DNA of 52,616 nt, taken from CAYYBE01 sp964470345 (GTDB lineage Bacteria; Babelota; Babeliae; Babelales; Babelaceae). Both the position numbers and the translations under genes were made by a program. Of this stretch, positions 1 to 8,374 are shown one piece after another. Where the stretch lies: contig CAYYBE010000009.1 in the NCBI GenBank assembly GCA_964470345.1, positions 1 through 52,616 on the forward strand. The letters are read 5' to 3'. Positions within the stretch are counted from its first letter, which is position 1. Every line of letters begins with the position of its first letter. The notes below the pieces were generated by a model. It worked only from the letters and a program-made list of their open reading frames with translations, was not told the origin of the DNA and did not search any database.

Positions 1-62
<62 letters not shown>

Positions 63-127
63 TAAAGTTGATGATTTGATGATCGCAAGAATTCATAGGC
101 TGACTTTTATAGAATCATATCTACGTA

Positions 128-138
128 TTTCAAAGAAC
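128..138 (-). promoter_or_regulatory. boxA-like antitermination element in the rRNA leader
   Basis: The minus strand reads GTTCTTTGAAA between the proximal rRNA promoter and the 16S start, about 65 nt upstream of the gene. It matches the boxA element found in many bacterial rRNA leaders, which is bound by NusB/S10 and prevents premature termination. The assignment rests on sequence likeness and position. Confidence 0.6.
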
Positions 139-185
139 TTTTAAATTTTTATTTCAAAACTGCATCTTGCTTAACGACTCTTACA

Positions 186-213
186 AGTATATTGAAAAAG
201 TCGGGCAAGTCAA
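186..213 (-). promoter_or_regulatory. Proximal rRNA promoter
   Basis: On the minus strand TTGACT (213-208) is followed after 16 bp by TATACT (191-186). Transcription would start near position 179, giving a leader of about 115 nt before 16S. The -10 and spacer length are the same as in the distal promoter at 341-368, which makes both calls stronger. Confidence 0.7.
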
Positions 214-340
214 CGTTTTTTTCGAAACTTTCATTATTGTCTGCCGCGATTAATTTTTGCATCATTTCCTACTAGAAAACGAGCTTTGGTGCGGCTGATT
301 CTTTGCTGCGTTACGTGTTGTTTCAATCAAGTCGAAAATA

Positions 341-368
341 AGTATACCCTTGGCTAAGCTTGTGTCAA
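341..368 (-). promoter_or_regulatory. Distal rRNA promoter with upstream AT-rich tandem repeat
   Basis: On the minus strand TTGACA (368-363) and TATACT (346-341) are separated by 16 bp, a near-consensus sigma70-type promoter. Directly upstream of the -35 box lie two copies of a 10-bp word (370-379 and 381-390, plus-strand AAATTTGTGA) spaced 11 bp apart, in an AT-rich stretch. This is the position and character of an UP element or an activator site. The rest of the 214-500 stretch holds no gene I can support. Confidence 0.7.
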
Positions 369-500
369 CAAATTTGTGATAAATTTGTGAAAATTCTTTT
401 AAAAACAGTCTCCCACACCTGTCTTTGCAGAAAATGAATTTGGTAACAATTCGAAAAAAATACACAATTTTGACGAAAAAGAGCCTCATGGCCGGCCCGT

Positions 501-1865
501 TTACCTATGAAACCAGCTGGTATAGGCATATATACAATACGTACCACAACCTACCCCCGCAGTAATAAGCGTGGCAAGACAAGCGGTTACCTTAGGATAC
601 TTCTTGAAACAGCGCTTAAGCCAACAACTCTGTCCCGAAAAAGCAACCTCTTCTGTTCCGTTGGTCAATCTTGCCGAAGCTCCTGAATCCAATAAGGGAG
701 CGGGGAGCGCCAACTGGCGATAATCGGTCTGCAAGAGATCTCCTAAATCTTGCTCATGTGCGTGACTCATAAGAACCCGAGGGGACAAGCAGGGAGAACC
801 GATACCGATCGAGCGCAGGCTACCGTTTGCAGAATTCCAACCAGAACTTTTAGGCGACCCCCCTTGTCTAGAACCAGTACTTTGAATACTTTTAACACTA
901 TCGTCAGAAGCAATTTGATTTAACAGAAGACTTGCCTTCCCCTGATTCAAGATACCCTTAATCTGCTTCGGATTTCGCAATGCTTGACGTAGCAACCCAA
1001 ATGAATATGTCGTAAACGTCTGCGCTTCAACCCGAGCCAAAGAGTTATCCTGATTTTTCAGACAACATGAGAAAACTTTTTCGTCCGCCCCAATCATCTC
1101 TTCTAGTCGAGTCATCTGCTTTACAAAAGCTTGCACCTCGACATCAAAATACCCGAGATATACCCTCATAAGACAGGAAGATACACTTTGATACAATAGT
1201 GCACAGTTTTTCAATTCAGGCCTCAACGCCTGTTCGATAAAAAAACAAAACAGTATATAAGAACAGACATCTTGGGCCATTATCGGAAGGCCTTTTCCCT
1301 CAGATTGATTAATAATATTTTGTAGTTCTTCTACAGTAGTGTGCTCAGCCCCTTTCTCCAGCAACTCTCCTGCGACAATTGCTGCCACATACTCAAGCCC
1401 ATGAGTTTGCTCAAATTGATAGACAAACGGCTGCCCTTTTTCGCCACTGCCCGAACATTGTGATCTTGCAATACCAAACAATACTTCAAGCTCTTGAACG
1501 ACTGACGCTTCAAGCGCATATTCATGATTTACAGAACTACGTACATCAATACAAAACTTACAATAAACAACATCTGTTTTCTGATGTACTTTAATTAACT
1601 TCGGTGACAGGGAAACTTCCTGCGCACAAATAACAGACGCGCTTGAAGTGCTGCTACTTGAACTTGGACTTACATGTGAAGATGATTGGAAATCATAATG
1701 CTGAGTACGCGTGCGCATACTAATAGGACTATATTCCTGCAAGCTTATTCCCAGCGGCATATGACTTTGAAGAAGACTTTGCCCTTCAGCAGCATGCATC
1801 AAACCTACGCCCACCATTATATAAGCAACAGAAATCTGCAAGAACGGGCTCTTGATTATGTTCAT
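501..1865 (-). CDS. Exported paralog-family protein with C-terminal hydrophobic tail (1)
   Basis: Protein of 454 aa, unknown function. The start at 1865 is chosen over an ATG 39 bp upstream because AGGAG lies 7 nt before it and the protein then begins with a signal peptide (residues 1-27). A serine-rich linker follows. A globular part (about 102-240) is shared with the genes at 4770-6224 and 6286-7560, with matching words such as P-F-V-Y-x-F, L-E-Y-x-A-A-I-V-A and a Cys-rich helix ending in L-M-R-V-Y. After a second low-complexity linker containing GSLRSIG comes the tail: KRCFKKYPK, a ~20-residue hydrophobic helix and a short end. It is the last gene of the cluster before the rRNA promoters and has its own upstream element (1907-1950). 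Confidence 0.85.
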   Translation of the reverse strand: MNIIKSPFLQISVAYIMVGVGLMHAAEGQSLLQSHMPLGISLQEYSPISMRTRTQHYDFQSSSHVSPSSSSSTSSASVICAQEVSLSPKLIKVHQKTDVVYCKFCIDVRSSVNHEYALEASVVQELEVLFGIARSQCSGSGEKGQPFVYQFEQTHGLEYVAAIVAGELLEKGAEHTTVEELQNIINQSEGKGLPIMAQDVCSYILFCFFIEQALRPELKNCALLYQSVSSCLMRVYLGYFDVEVQAFVKQMTRLEEMIGADEKVFSCCLKNQDNSLARVEAQTFTTYSFGLLRQALRNPKQIKGILNQGKASLLLNQIASDDSVKSIQSTGSRQGGSPKSSGWNSANGSLRSIGIGSPCLSPRVLMSHAHEQDLGDLLQTDYRQLALPAPLLDSGASARLTNGTEEVAFSGQSCWLKRCFKKYPKVTACLATLITAGVGCGTYCIYAYTSWFHR

Positions 1866-1906
1866 ATCGGTCTCCTGGATAACCTGTGTACTGAATCTCT
1901 TCATAT

Positions 1907-1950
1907 ATACGAGTGTACAAAGATACAGAGCCGTAAGTCAGTAATTTAGA
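1907..1950 (-). promoter_or_regulatory. Upstream element shared with 8286-8329
   Basis: This 44-bp block ahead of the gene at 501-1865 aligns without gaps to 8286-8329 ahead of the gene at 7526-8257, with most positions identical. The common parts are plus-strand GTGTACAAA near one end and GTCAG(t/c)AATTTAG near the other. On the minus strand the latter reads CTGAC(T/A), with TGTACA 16 bp further on, so it may be a promoter with a non-consensus -10. The spacer length equals that of the rRNA promoters. Confidence 0.45.
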
Positions 1951-1977
1951 TACTGATCAAGAATTGCACTAACAGAA

Positions 1978-3285
1978 TCAGCCAACAAGAGCCGTCTTGC
2001 AGCGCATTAAGAAAGCAGTCAGACGTGAAAGTAAAGAAATATGAGCAACAGGAGCCTTTGTGAGTAATTGGGCTGCCTTATAGCGGCGATACATCTCCCG
2101 ACCACCAAAACCACCGGCAGTACACAGAGCTGCACCAACAACAAAGAGCGCCCAACGAACAGCAGGCTTTCGGAAGAACGTTTTCGTTGTGCCCTTTACA
2201 GGCAATACTCCAAAACTAGCTGAAGAAGAACTCTCTGGTTTATGTGGGGCATTGACAACAACCACCGGCTTATCCGGCATCAAGGTTGCATCAAATTCCG
2301 ACTCCAACTTTCTCGCACAATTCGCCTGAAGATTGGGAGTATCCTTCAGAGCCTCTTGTCGTTTGAGATATTTTTCGAAGCGAGATAATTGTTCCGGAGT
2401 GCTCAATACCGGAGTCCCCTCCTCTGATCGCTGAGCATGAAAAACCAGCATCTCGGAGGCATCGCATCTCAAAGATTGGCAGGCTTCCTTCACTTTTTTA
2501 TCTAATTCAGCTGTATCCTGCTGGCAACACTTTGCTTGTCTGTAAATTTCTGCGAGAAAAGCCTCCATCAACACCAATCGAACACTTTTCATTCCATTTT
2601 TATAACGAACCATCTTCTTATTCCACTTAAACCCATTATCTGTAAAGCATTTCGAAAATCCTTGAGCATCAATCTGCCCATCTTTATAAAAATGCCGAAT
2701 ATACGCTGCTACCAATGATTCTTGAACTCTGCTGACAAGACCCCGCATGTCCCCACGTATTTCACCAGAACGCTTAAGCCAACGCTTTAAACTCTCATTA
2801 AAAAGATACTCATACGCTTGGATGGAACAACCAATATCAAGGGTATATTCGCTCAAATCAGTAGAACAGACATTCATAATAAATAGACCAAGAGCTTGTT
2901 GCTGCATCAAAGACAGATACCGAAGATCTTTAATTTTTGATTGATCCTCAGATGATGCCTTACAAATATTGAGGTCTTCTCTATGTACGCCCACAACATT
3001 TGCCAAAATTCCTTGATACTGTTCCTCAATAAAAGCAAGGCCTTCAGCGATTAGCTCCTTGTCACCTTCACGCTTGCCAATCTTCACCCAAATTCCTTGT
3101 TGTGCTACTTGTACAGCTTGCACATCAGGCTGCATTTCTGGCTGTTGCTCCATAGGTTGTTCCATAGATTGTGCTTGCATCATAGAACGTGAGGAGGCAG
3201 AAGCGGCGTATACTTGGGTAGCCGCAAAACTCAAAGACAAAAAGCATGTCGCCTGACAAACTTTTACTAACATAGTGTTAACCAT
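1978..3285 (-). CDS. Exported protein with C-terminal membrane helix, unknown function
   Basis: Protein of 435 aa. AAGGA lies 9 nt before the ATG at 3285. The N-terminus is a signal peptide ending near residue 28 (VYA-A). A Met/Gln/Glu/Pro-rich repeat stretch (residues ~37-60, built on QSMEQPMEQQ-like units) follows, then a mostly helical region with several Cys, then a Ser-rich linker. A hydrophobic helix near residues 375-395 is preceded by FFRKPAVRW. Unlike its neighbours it continues ~40 residues past that helix, with a second amphipathic stretch at the end. I recognise no domain. It lies 45 bp downstream of the gene at 3331-4719 and is probably co-transcribed. Confidence 0.8.
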   Translation of the reverse strand: MVNTMLVKVCQATCFLSLSFAATQVYAASASSRSMMQAQSMEQPMEQQPEMQPDVQAVQVAQQGIWVKIGKREGDKELIAEGLAFIEEQYQGILANVVGVHREDLNICKASSEDQSKIKDLRYLSLMQQQALGLFIMNVCSTDLSEYTLDIGCSIQAYEYLFNESLKRWLKRSGEIRGDMRGLVSRVQESLVAAYIRHFYKDGQIDAQGFSKCFTDNGFKWNKKMVRYKNGMKSVRLVLMEAFLAEIYRQAKCCQQDTAELDKKVKEACQSLRCDASEMLVFHAQRSEEGTPVLSTPEQLSRFEKYLKRQEALKDTPNLQANCARKLESEFDATLMPDKPVVVVNAPHKPESSSSASFGVLPVKGTTKTFFRKPAVRWALFVVGAALCTAGGFGGREMYRRYKAAQLLTKAPVAHISLLSRLTAFLMRCKTALVG

Positions 3286-3330
3286 GGTGTATATTCCTTA
3301 GAAATGCTCAAAATCTCTTAATAACCCTGC

Positions 3331-4719
3331 TTAAATAAACCGCGGCAGCTTTGCCGGTACTATTTTCCGGTACATGACGTACCCACAAACCCCGGCTAGA
3401 GCTCCTAAGATTACAAAGCCCGTATAATGAAGATAACGGTTATGGAAGAATTTGGCTACAGGGGTCAAGATCGATGGCCCATATTTATGCCGATACGCAG
3501 GTTCAAGACTAGTGACAAGAGCAGCGTCCATGGCCGTAGAGCTAGTAAGCCACGCATCAGCATGCACCTTCCGCTGCAGAGCACTCTTTCTCATTGCTGC
3601 AATCTCTTCCCCTTCTGGCAGATCCTGGTCTTTCGCACCATATTGGTGCTCAAACATTTCAAGTTCCTTCAACTCTCTATCAGAACAGGCGGTTTCTATC
3701 CGCGCAAAGAAAGCCTTTTTTCTTGCAAAAGCAAGCGCTCGCTTTTCATCTTCTGTTAATGAAGTTTTCAAAATCTCAACATCAGCACTATGTACTTGAT
3801 GGCCAATTAACCTCAATCCCCATTCTGCCTGCTCAGTAGTTATTTTTGGAATCCCTGCACCTAATTGCACACGAATAGCTTCTAATGCAGGCTCATCTGT
3901 CCTTCGGCAGAGAAATGAGGCCAAAACATTACGTTTATCTGCAGCGGAAATGGTGTCAATGTCTTCCACAGACAAAGCTTCTATCACCAAACTAAATATA
4001 TACGTTGCTAGATATTTACAGCGCCCATTTGAATGTTCGCGCACAAAAGAATTATCTCTCTCAAAGGATGCATAGAGCCGCAGTATAATTGTTCTCACAT
4101 CAATCGACCCATCCCTAGTTTTCAGCTGACTTGCGTATTGCCAAGCGAGCAAATAACATGCAGTATACGCAAGCGACTTGTCGGCAGTTTGAGAGCCTCG
4201 ACATACAGCTAAACAGAAATTTTCATATGTCCCTAATTCATTACCTGGCTGTTTTGAAAGAAAATTTTTCATTTCTTCCAATCTACCTGCTGAAGCGTTT
4301 TTCCCATTCTTCCTTATATATGCTTCAATTTTTGCAGACAAGCTTGGAGCATCTGAACGCGCTTCGTTAACTTCAGCCTTCAAAGCTTCTCTTCGCCTTT
4401 CATCAACTACCCAGCCTTGATCCTGCGCTCTCACCGGAGCAACCACGGGAATCGATGGTAACGACCGTACGGATCCTGTAACTTTTACCTGCTGGCCTTG
4501 GTCTACTAAGAGTGACCGAGCTGGACGAGGTGGACGAGCAGGAGCGGCAGCTGCTGAAGATGATGCGTTTGATGGATTTGTTTGAGCAACCGCTTGCTGC
4601 ACCGCACGAGCAGTTGCGACCACTACTTTCGCTCGTTTCTTTCTCGCAGCAACTATACTGTCGCCACAGAACAATAAACCACACACAACTAAACTTAACT
4701 TCCAAAACGAAGCGTTCAT
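3331..4719 (-). CDS. Exported helical protein with C-terminal membrane helix, unknown function
   Basis: Protein of 462 aa with a GGGGAGG ribosome site just before the ATG. It starts with a signal peptide (residues 1-25), then an Ala/Pro/Arg-rich linker (~25-110), then a largely alpha-helical, charged region to about residue 410. The C-terminus has FFHNRYLHY followed by one hydrophobic helix and a short basic end. It has no catalytic motif I recognise. The arrangement (signal peptide, helical body, single C-terminal helix) is that of its neighbours, though the body does not align with the three-member family by eye. It sits 50 bp downstream of the gene at 4770-6224. Confidence 0.8.
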   Translation of the reverse strand: MNASFWKLSLVVCGLLFCGDSIVAARKKRAKVVVATARAVQQAVAQTNPSNASSSAAAAPARPPRPARSLLVDQGQQVKVTGSVRSLPSIPVVAPVRAQDQGWVVDERRREALKAEVNEARSDAPSLSAKIEAYIRKNGKNASAGRLEEMKNFLSKQPGNELGTYENFCLAVCRGSQTADKSLAYTACYLLAWQYASQLKTRDGSIDVRTIILRLYASFERDNSFVREHSNGRCKYLATYIFSLVIEALSVEDIDTISAADKRNVLASFLCRRTDEPALEAIRVQLGAGIPKITTEQAEWGLRLIGHQVHSADVEILKTSLTEDEKRALAFARKKAFFARIETACSDRELKELEMFEHQYGAKDQDLPEGEEIAAMRKSALQRKVHADAWLTSSTAMDAALVTSLEPAYRHKYGPSILTPVAKFFHNRYLHYTGFVILGALAGVCGYVMYRKIVPAKLPRFI

Positions 4720-4769
4720 TGCCTCCCCTTTATTTTTCTTAAGTTTCTTGTTTGATTTCTACAAAAGAT

Positions 4770-6224
4770 CTAAGCAAATTGTGCATACGCTTGCCAAGCG
4801 CCAACCGCGGCAGTAACAATAAACGTCGCTGCCAATCCTAGAGCTACTCTTGGATGCTGGATATAGAACCTTTTACAACAACCCACCTGAGGCGCACTCG
4901 GTCCTTCCCGAACCGGCTGATACTGAAATATTGAACTAACACTCTGATATTCGCCATCATTATTATCGCTGTTGTTAACACCGCTTGTTGCAATCACTCT
5001 CTTTGCACGATTCAATGGAGAAGCCTCTGGGGACACTCCACTAATCACACGATCTCCTTCAATATGCATATCGCCAGCCCGAGGAGAAGGACCATTCAAA
5101 TGACGGTATTGCGGCGTCTTTGGAGATCCTGAAGCAAGCGAATCCAAGCTTCTTTCTGCCGAATTTCCACCAGAATTCCCATTGGTTTCAACTTCCAAGC
5201 GACTTCTTGGAGAAAGCAAATTCTGAATGTACTCAGAAATAATTTTCTCTTTTCCCGCGAGCACTACCTGAGCAATTTCGCTCTCCATAAATCTGCCTAT
5301 TCCTTCAAATACAATATTAACAAATGTTTTTTCTATCCCTTTATTATTTTTTTTACGTTTAAGAAACCGAATTCCATGACCCTCTAATTCAGTTTTTAAA
5401 CTATCAACGGTATTTTCAAGTAACTGATCTTGCGCTGCCTCTTTGCCACTGAGGTTTTCGTCTATCTTTTTCTTAAACCAACAAAGATACCCATACATTA
5501 AACAAGAAAACATTCGTTCAACTACAACCTCCTGCTTAGAATCAAGATCTTGTCCATACCAACAGAAGACTGCATACAAACAACTTTTTTGCACCTGTTC
5601 TTCCTGCAAACAATTTTTTTGCGCTTGTTTCTCCTGAGAACCTACCCCTGATTTATCAAGATTTCGCGTCACCTGGTTCAAAAGTGCTTTCAAATCGTTT
5701 TCATTCAGATTAACTCTATCCTTACCACTTCCTTGCGGAGAAAATTCAAAACAAGTTGCTGTTACTAAGATTGCTGCATATTCTAAGCGCTTAAGTTTTT
5801 TAAATTTATAACAGAAGGGAGTGTTTTTTTGGCCATTGCCACTCTCTTCTATCGGCAAGCCAAATAGCTGACTAAAAACTTTTAACACTTGAAGGGGCAA
5901 TCGAAACGTTAGATCTCCAGCTGGAGCACCCTCTAAGCGAAACTTACAAAAACAATCTGCTTCAGCTTTTGCATTACTAAGCTGCATAGCGCTTGAGCTA
6001 CTACTCGAACTACCACTCAGATTAAGGACGTTACTCGATGTATAACACTCTGTTGATTCAGGAAGACGTGGCTGTAAATGCTCGAGAAGCTGCATGCTAA
6101 CTGCAACATCACTTGAACTGCTACTCGTCGATAAACTACTATGGAAAGCGGCAACAACCTGTCCACTCTCAACCGCAAAACTTCCAATAAACAATAGAAG
6201 TAATAGTTGTAACTTTTGTTTCAT
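4770..6224 (-). CDS. Exported paralog-family protein with C-terminal hydrophobic tail (2)
   Basis: Protein of 484 aa, unknown function. AGAGGTG precedes the ATG. It has a signal peptide (1-25), a Ser-rich linker with two poly-Ser runs, a globular region (~90-255) shared with the genes at 501-1865 and 6286-7560, a long polar linker with SP-type motifs, and the tail (KRFYIQHPR plus hydrophobic helix ending A-Q-F-A). The shared region has Cys-x-Cys-x-Phe at its start, then P-F-C-Y-K-F, L-E-Y-A-A-I-L-V, and C-L-Y-A-V-F-C. An in-frame 30-bp tandem duplication (5577-5636) adds ten residues inside this region. Confidence 0.85.
   Translation of the reverse strand: MKQKLQLLLLLFIGSFAVESGQVVAAFHSSLSTSSSSSDVAVSMQLLEHLQPRLPESTECYTSSNVLNLSGSSSSSSSAMQLSNAKAEADCFCKFRLEGAPAGDLTFRLPLQVLKVFSQLFGLPIEESGNGQKNTPFCYKFKKLKRLEYAAILVTATCFEFSPQGSGKDRVNLNENDLKALLNQVTRNLDKSGVGSQEKQAQKNCLQEEQVQKSCLYAVFCWYGQDLDSKQEVVVERMFSCLMYGYLCWFKKKIDENLSGKEAAQDQLLENTVDSLKTELEGHGIRFLKRKKNNKGIEKTFVNIVFEGIGRFMESEIAQVVLAGKEKIISEYIQNLLSPRSRLEVETNGNSGGNSAERSLDSLASGSPKTPQYRHLNGPSPRAGDMHIEGDRVISGVSPEASPLNRAKRVIATSGVNNSDNNDGEYQSVSSIFQYQPVREGPSAPQVGCCKRFYIQHPRVALGLAATFIVTAAVGAWQAYAQFA
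5577..5636 (-). repeat. 30-bp tandem duplication inside a coding region
   Basis: Units 5577-5606 and 5607-5636 are the same length and differ at a few positions. They encode the ten-residue copies QEKQAQKNCL and QEEQVQKSCL in the gene at 4770-6224. The two related proteins lack a second copy here, so this looks like a lineage-specific in-frame duplication. Confidence 0.8.
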
Positions 6225-6285
6225 TACTCACCTCTTTATATAACTGCAAATTTGCACAAACTATCTCTTACTCTCAATAAAAAGT

Positions 6286-7560
6286 CTAAGCAAATGTCTG
6301 GTACAATTTCCAACTACCAATAATAAGTCCACCTACAATAAGTACTCCAAGAGCAGCAGCCGTTTTTCGATAGCGCCTACAAAATCTTGTCAAACACCAC
6401 TCATGCTGAATAACAGGATCTAGCTGGTTGCCCTGCATTAAAGTACCAACAGGCACATACTGACCCAGATCAATTTGAGACAAATGATCCTCTTCTACAA
6501 TCGACCCATACACTACCTGCGGTAGGCTCGATCGCGCGGTTCCTCGCGCTGAAAATGTTACGCGTACATCATCAGCCATAACCCGATCTGGTCTTCCCGA
6601 TTTAGGCGTCATTTCGGGTGTTGATGATGTAATACTTCCCTCGCCCGAGTTAGAACCTCGTGTTGGCGGAGTTAATAACCGCACATTCTTTTTAATATCA
6701 TGCGCATCATTTGTTTCAAACTTTAAAGGCAATACTTTATGCATAAGATCATTCCACAAATCTCCAGCAAACGGTTGTAAAGAATTTTGATCTTTTGCCA
6801 ATTCTTCGTTACGCGCTTTAAGGTGTTTTAATAATTCTTCGTCCCGCGATTGAAAATATTCCTTCAGATGATTACTGTTCTTTTTCGTTTCTTTCTCATA
6901 TACCTTTAATAAGCATGCGTAAAGTTTGTCTATAAAACGTTCCCATTGATCATCCGTATTGTCCTCTAACTGATTATTTTTCAGAAGAACATAACAAAAC
7001 CAAAGATACTCACATACCTCTTGCGCTTTGATCTTGTCAGACATATTAATAATTTTCTGCACAGATTCAAGCGACAATTCTATACTCATTGAAGACTCGG
7101 CACAACATGTTGCCACAAGCAACGTCGCTGCGTATTCCAAATCTTCCAAACTATCGCACGTATAAATATACGGCTGAGCTACCGTACCTTCTCCCTGACT
7201 TAACTTCGAAGAAAAATATAACCGATCCAAAATCATCCGAATCCCCTCATCCAAGCAATACGTCTGGGATTTCTGTATCTTTTCAGCATCCCTAAAAACA
7301 AAGGTACAATGAGCCTTTTGGGCAGCGCGTAAAGTTCCCTGCACAGAAATTTGCGACAGAGCCCTCGATCGCGATCGAACATGCTGTACACTTATCGAAA
7401 AACGGGCCCCTTTACTCGACAATGAAGAACGGGGAGAGGCGACGGCCATCTCTGAGGCATCAAGCGACGAGCCGCTGAGCGCCATACTCGCCATCACTAC
7501 AAAAACTATTTCTGTACTTCGTATTCTAAACACACGCAAGATAGACACGATATGCTCCAT
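6286..7560 (-). CDS. Exported paralog-family protein with C-terminal hydrophobic tail (3)
   Basis: Protein of 424 aa, unknown function. The start at 7560 overlaps the end of the upstream gene by 35 bp and has only a weak ribosome site, which suggests translational coupling. An internal Met at 7494 is possible but lacks a ribosome site. A hydrophobic N-terminal segment (~residues 15-35) serves as signal peptide. The globular region (~85-240) aligns with the genes at 501-1865 and 4770-6224 (P-Y-I-Y, L-E-Y-A-A-T-L-L-V-A, C-E-Y-L-W-F-C-Y). The end is a polar linker and the tail TRFCRRYRK plus hydrophobic helix finishing L-Y-Q-T-F-A. Confidence 0.8.
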   Translation of the reverse strand: MEHIVSILRVFRIRSTEIVFVVMASMALSGSSLDASEMAVASPRSSLSSKGARFSISVQHVRSRSRALSQISVQGTLRAAQKAHCTFVFRDAEKIQKSQTYCLDEGIRMILDRLYFSSKLSQGEGTVAQPYIYTCDSLEDLEYAATLLVATCCAESSMSIELSLESVQKIINMSDKIKAQEVCEYLWFCYVLLKNNQLEDNTDDQWERFIDKLYACLLKVYEKETKKNSNHLKEYFQSRDEELLKHLKARNEELAKDQNSLQPFAGDLWNDLMHKVLPLKFETNDAHDIKKNVRLLTPPTRGSNSGEGSITSSTPEMTPKSGRPDRVMADDVRVTFSARGTARSSLPQVVYGSIVEEDHLSQIDLGQYVPVGTLMQGNQLDPVIQHEWCLTRFCRRYRKTAAALGVLIVGGLIIGSWKLYQTFA

Positions 7561-8257
7561 ATACTATTCCGGCCACTACTAAAACCCCTGCAACAGTCTT
7601 AACCGTTTTTGGATAGCGCCTACAGAACCGCCTCATCCAACCAACGCGCTCTTGTTCAGCCTGTTTGTTTACACTCGCCGCACTACTTGCAAGCATATCC
7701 TTTGTAAGCTGCGAATAAGTTTCTTGATGCGAAAGTGTCCATTCAGCATTTAACTGACTCGGACTTCGCGATGGAGTTGGAACCGATTGGCTACTCCCTT
7801 CCCCAAAGTCACCATCTTGCAACCCCGCATGGGCAGCTGAAAGCAAGGGCTGCTGGACAGCAGGAGATATGGCACCAGAAGCAAGAGATTGGTCGAAGCT
7901 CGGAAGCAATGCATGAGAAGCGAGTTGTGGTGAATTACAACCTAACGATCGCAAACTTCCTTGCTCATGAGAAGCATGAGAACTACTGGGAGATTTACCA
8001 GCAAGCGAACTATTCTGACTATCTTCAGCTTCAAGATATTTTAAAAGCTGCGCCGCATCTGACGAAGCAACAGCAACTGAGACATTTGAAGCGCTCGCAT
8101 TATTTGCTCGGGATTCCAAAAAGCCAAGCTCCCGCGCCTCCATAGGCCCCATAACCTGCAAGCTCACCGACATTGAGGCTTCACTTGCACCAAGCCGACA
8201 GCAAAAGATCGTATGTACTAACAAAACTTTGTAAAAACACCATAATTTATGATTCAT
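7526..8257 (-). CDS. Short exported relative: signal peptide, linker and tail without the globular domain
   Basis: Protein of 243 aa. The start at 8257 is preferred over 8323 because GGAGGG lies 6 nt upstream and the protein then begins with a signal peptide (M-N-H-K-L-W...). What follows is low-complexity, rich in Ser, Ala and Gln, with GSLRSLGCNSPQ, which matches GSLRSIGIGSPC of the gene at 501-1865. The protein ends in the family tail RRFCRRYPK plus hydrophobic helix. The globular domain of its paralogs is absent, so it is either a deletion derivative or a reduced member. It is first in a likely operon with 6286-7560. Confidence 0.78.
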   Translation of the reverse strand: MNHKLWCFYKVLLVHTIFCCRLGASEASMSVSLQVMGPMEARELGFLESRANNASASNVSVAVASSDAAQLLKYLEAEDSQNSSLAGKSPSSSHASHEQGSLRSLGCNSPQLASHALLPSFDQSLASGAISPAVQQPLLSAAHAGLQDGDFGEGSSQSVPTPSRSPSQLNAEWTLSHQETYSQLTKDMLASSAASVNKQAEQERVGWMRRFCRRYPKTVKTVAGVLVVAGIVYGAYRVYLACV

Positions 8258-8285
8258 ATACCCTCCAACATCATTACACTCGTGT

Positions 8286-8329
8286 ATAACAGTGTACAAA
8301 GGCATGCATACGCATGTCAGCAATTTAGC
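8286..8329 (-). promoter_or_regulatory. Upstream element shared with 1907-1950
   Basis: Second copy of the 44-bp block described at 1907-1950, here about 30-70 bp upstream of the start at 8257. On the minus strand CTGACA and TGTACA are 16 bp apart. The distance to the start codon differs by about 13 bp between the two copies, so the block is conserved as a unit, as expected for a promoter rather than part of a longer gene duplication. Confidence 0.45.
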
Positions 8330-8374
8330 TGTTTTATATGAAAAACAGGAATGGGAAAAAGTCCGAAGATACGC

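Noticed and set aside
7735..8145. 136-codon plus-strand open frame
   Set aside because: It is antisense to the exported protein at 7526-8257, whose low-complexity codons leave the other strand open; no ribosome site.
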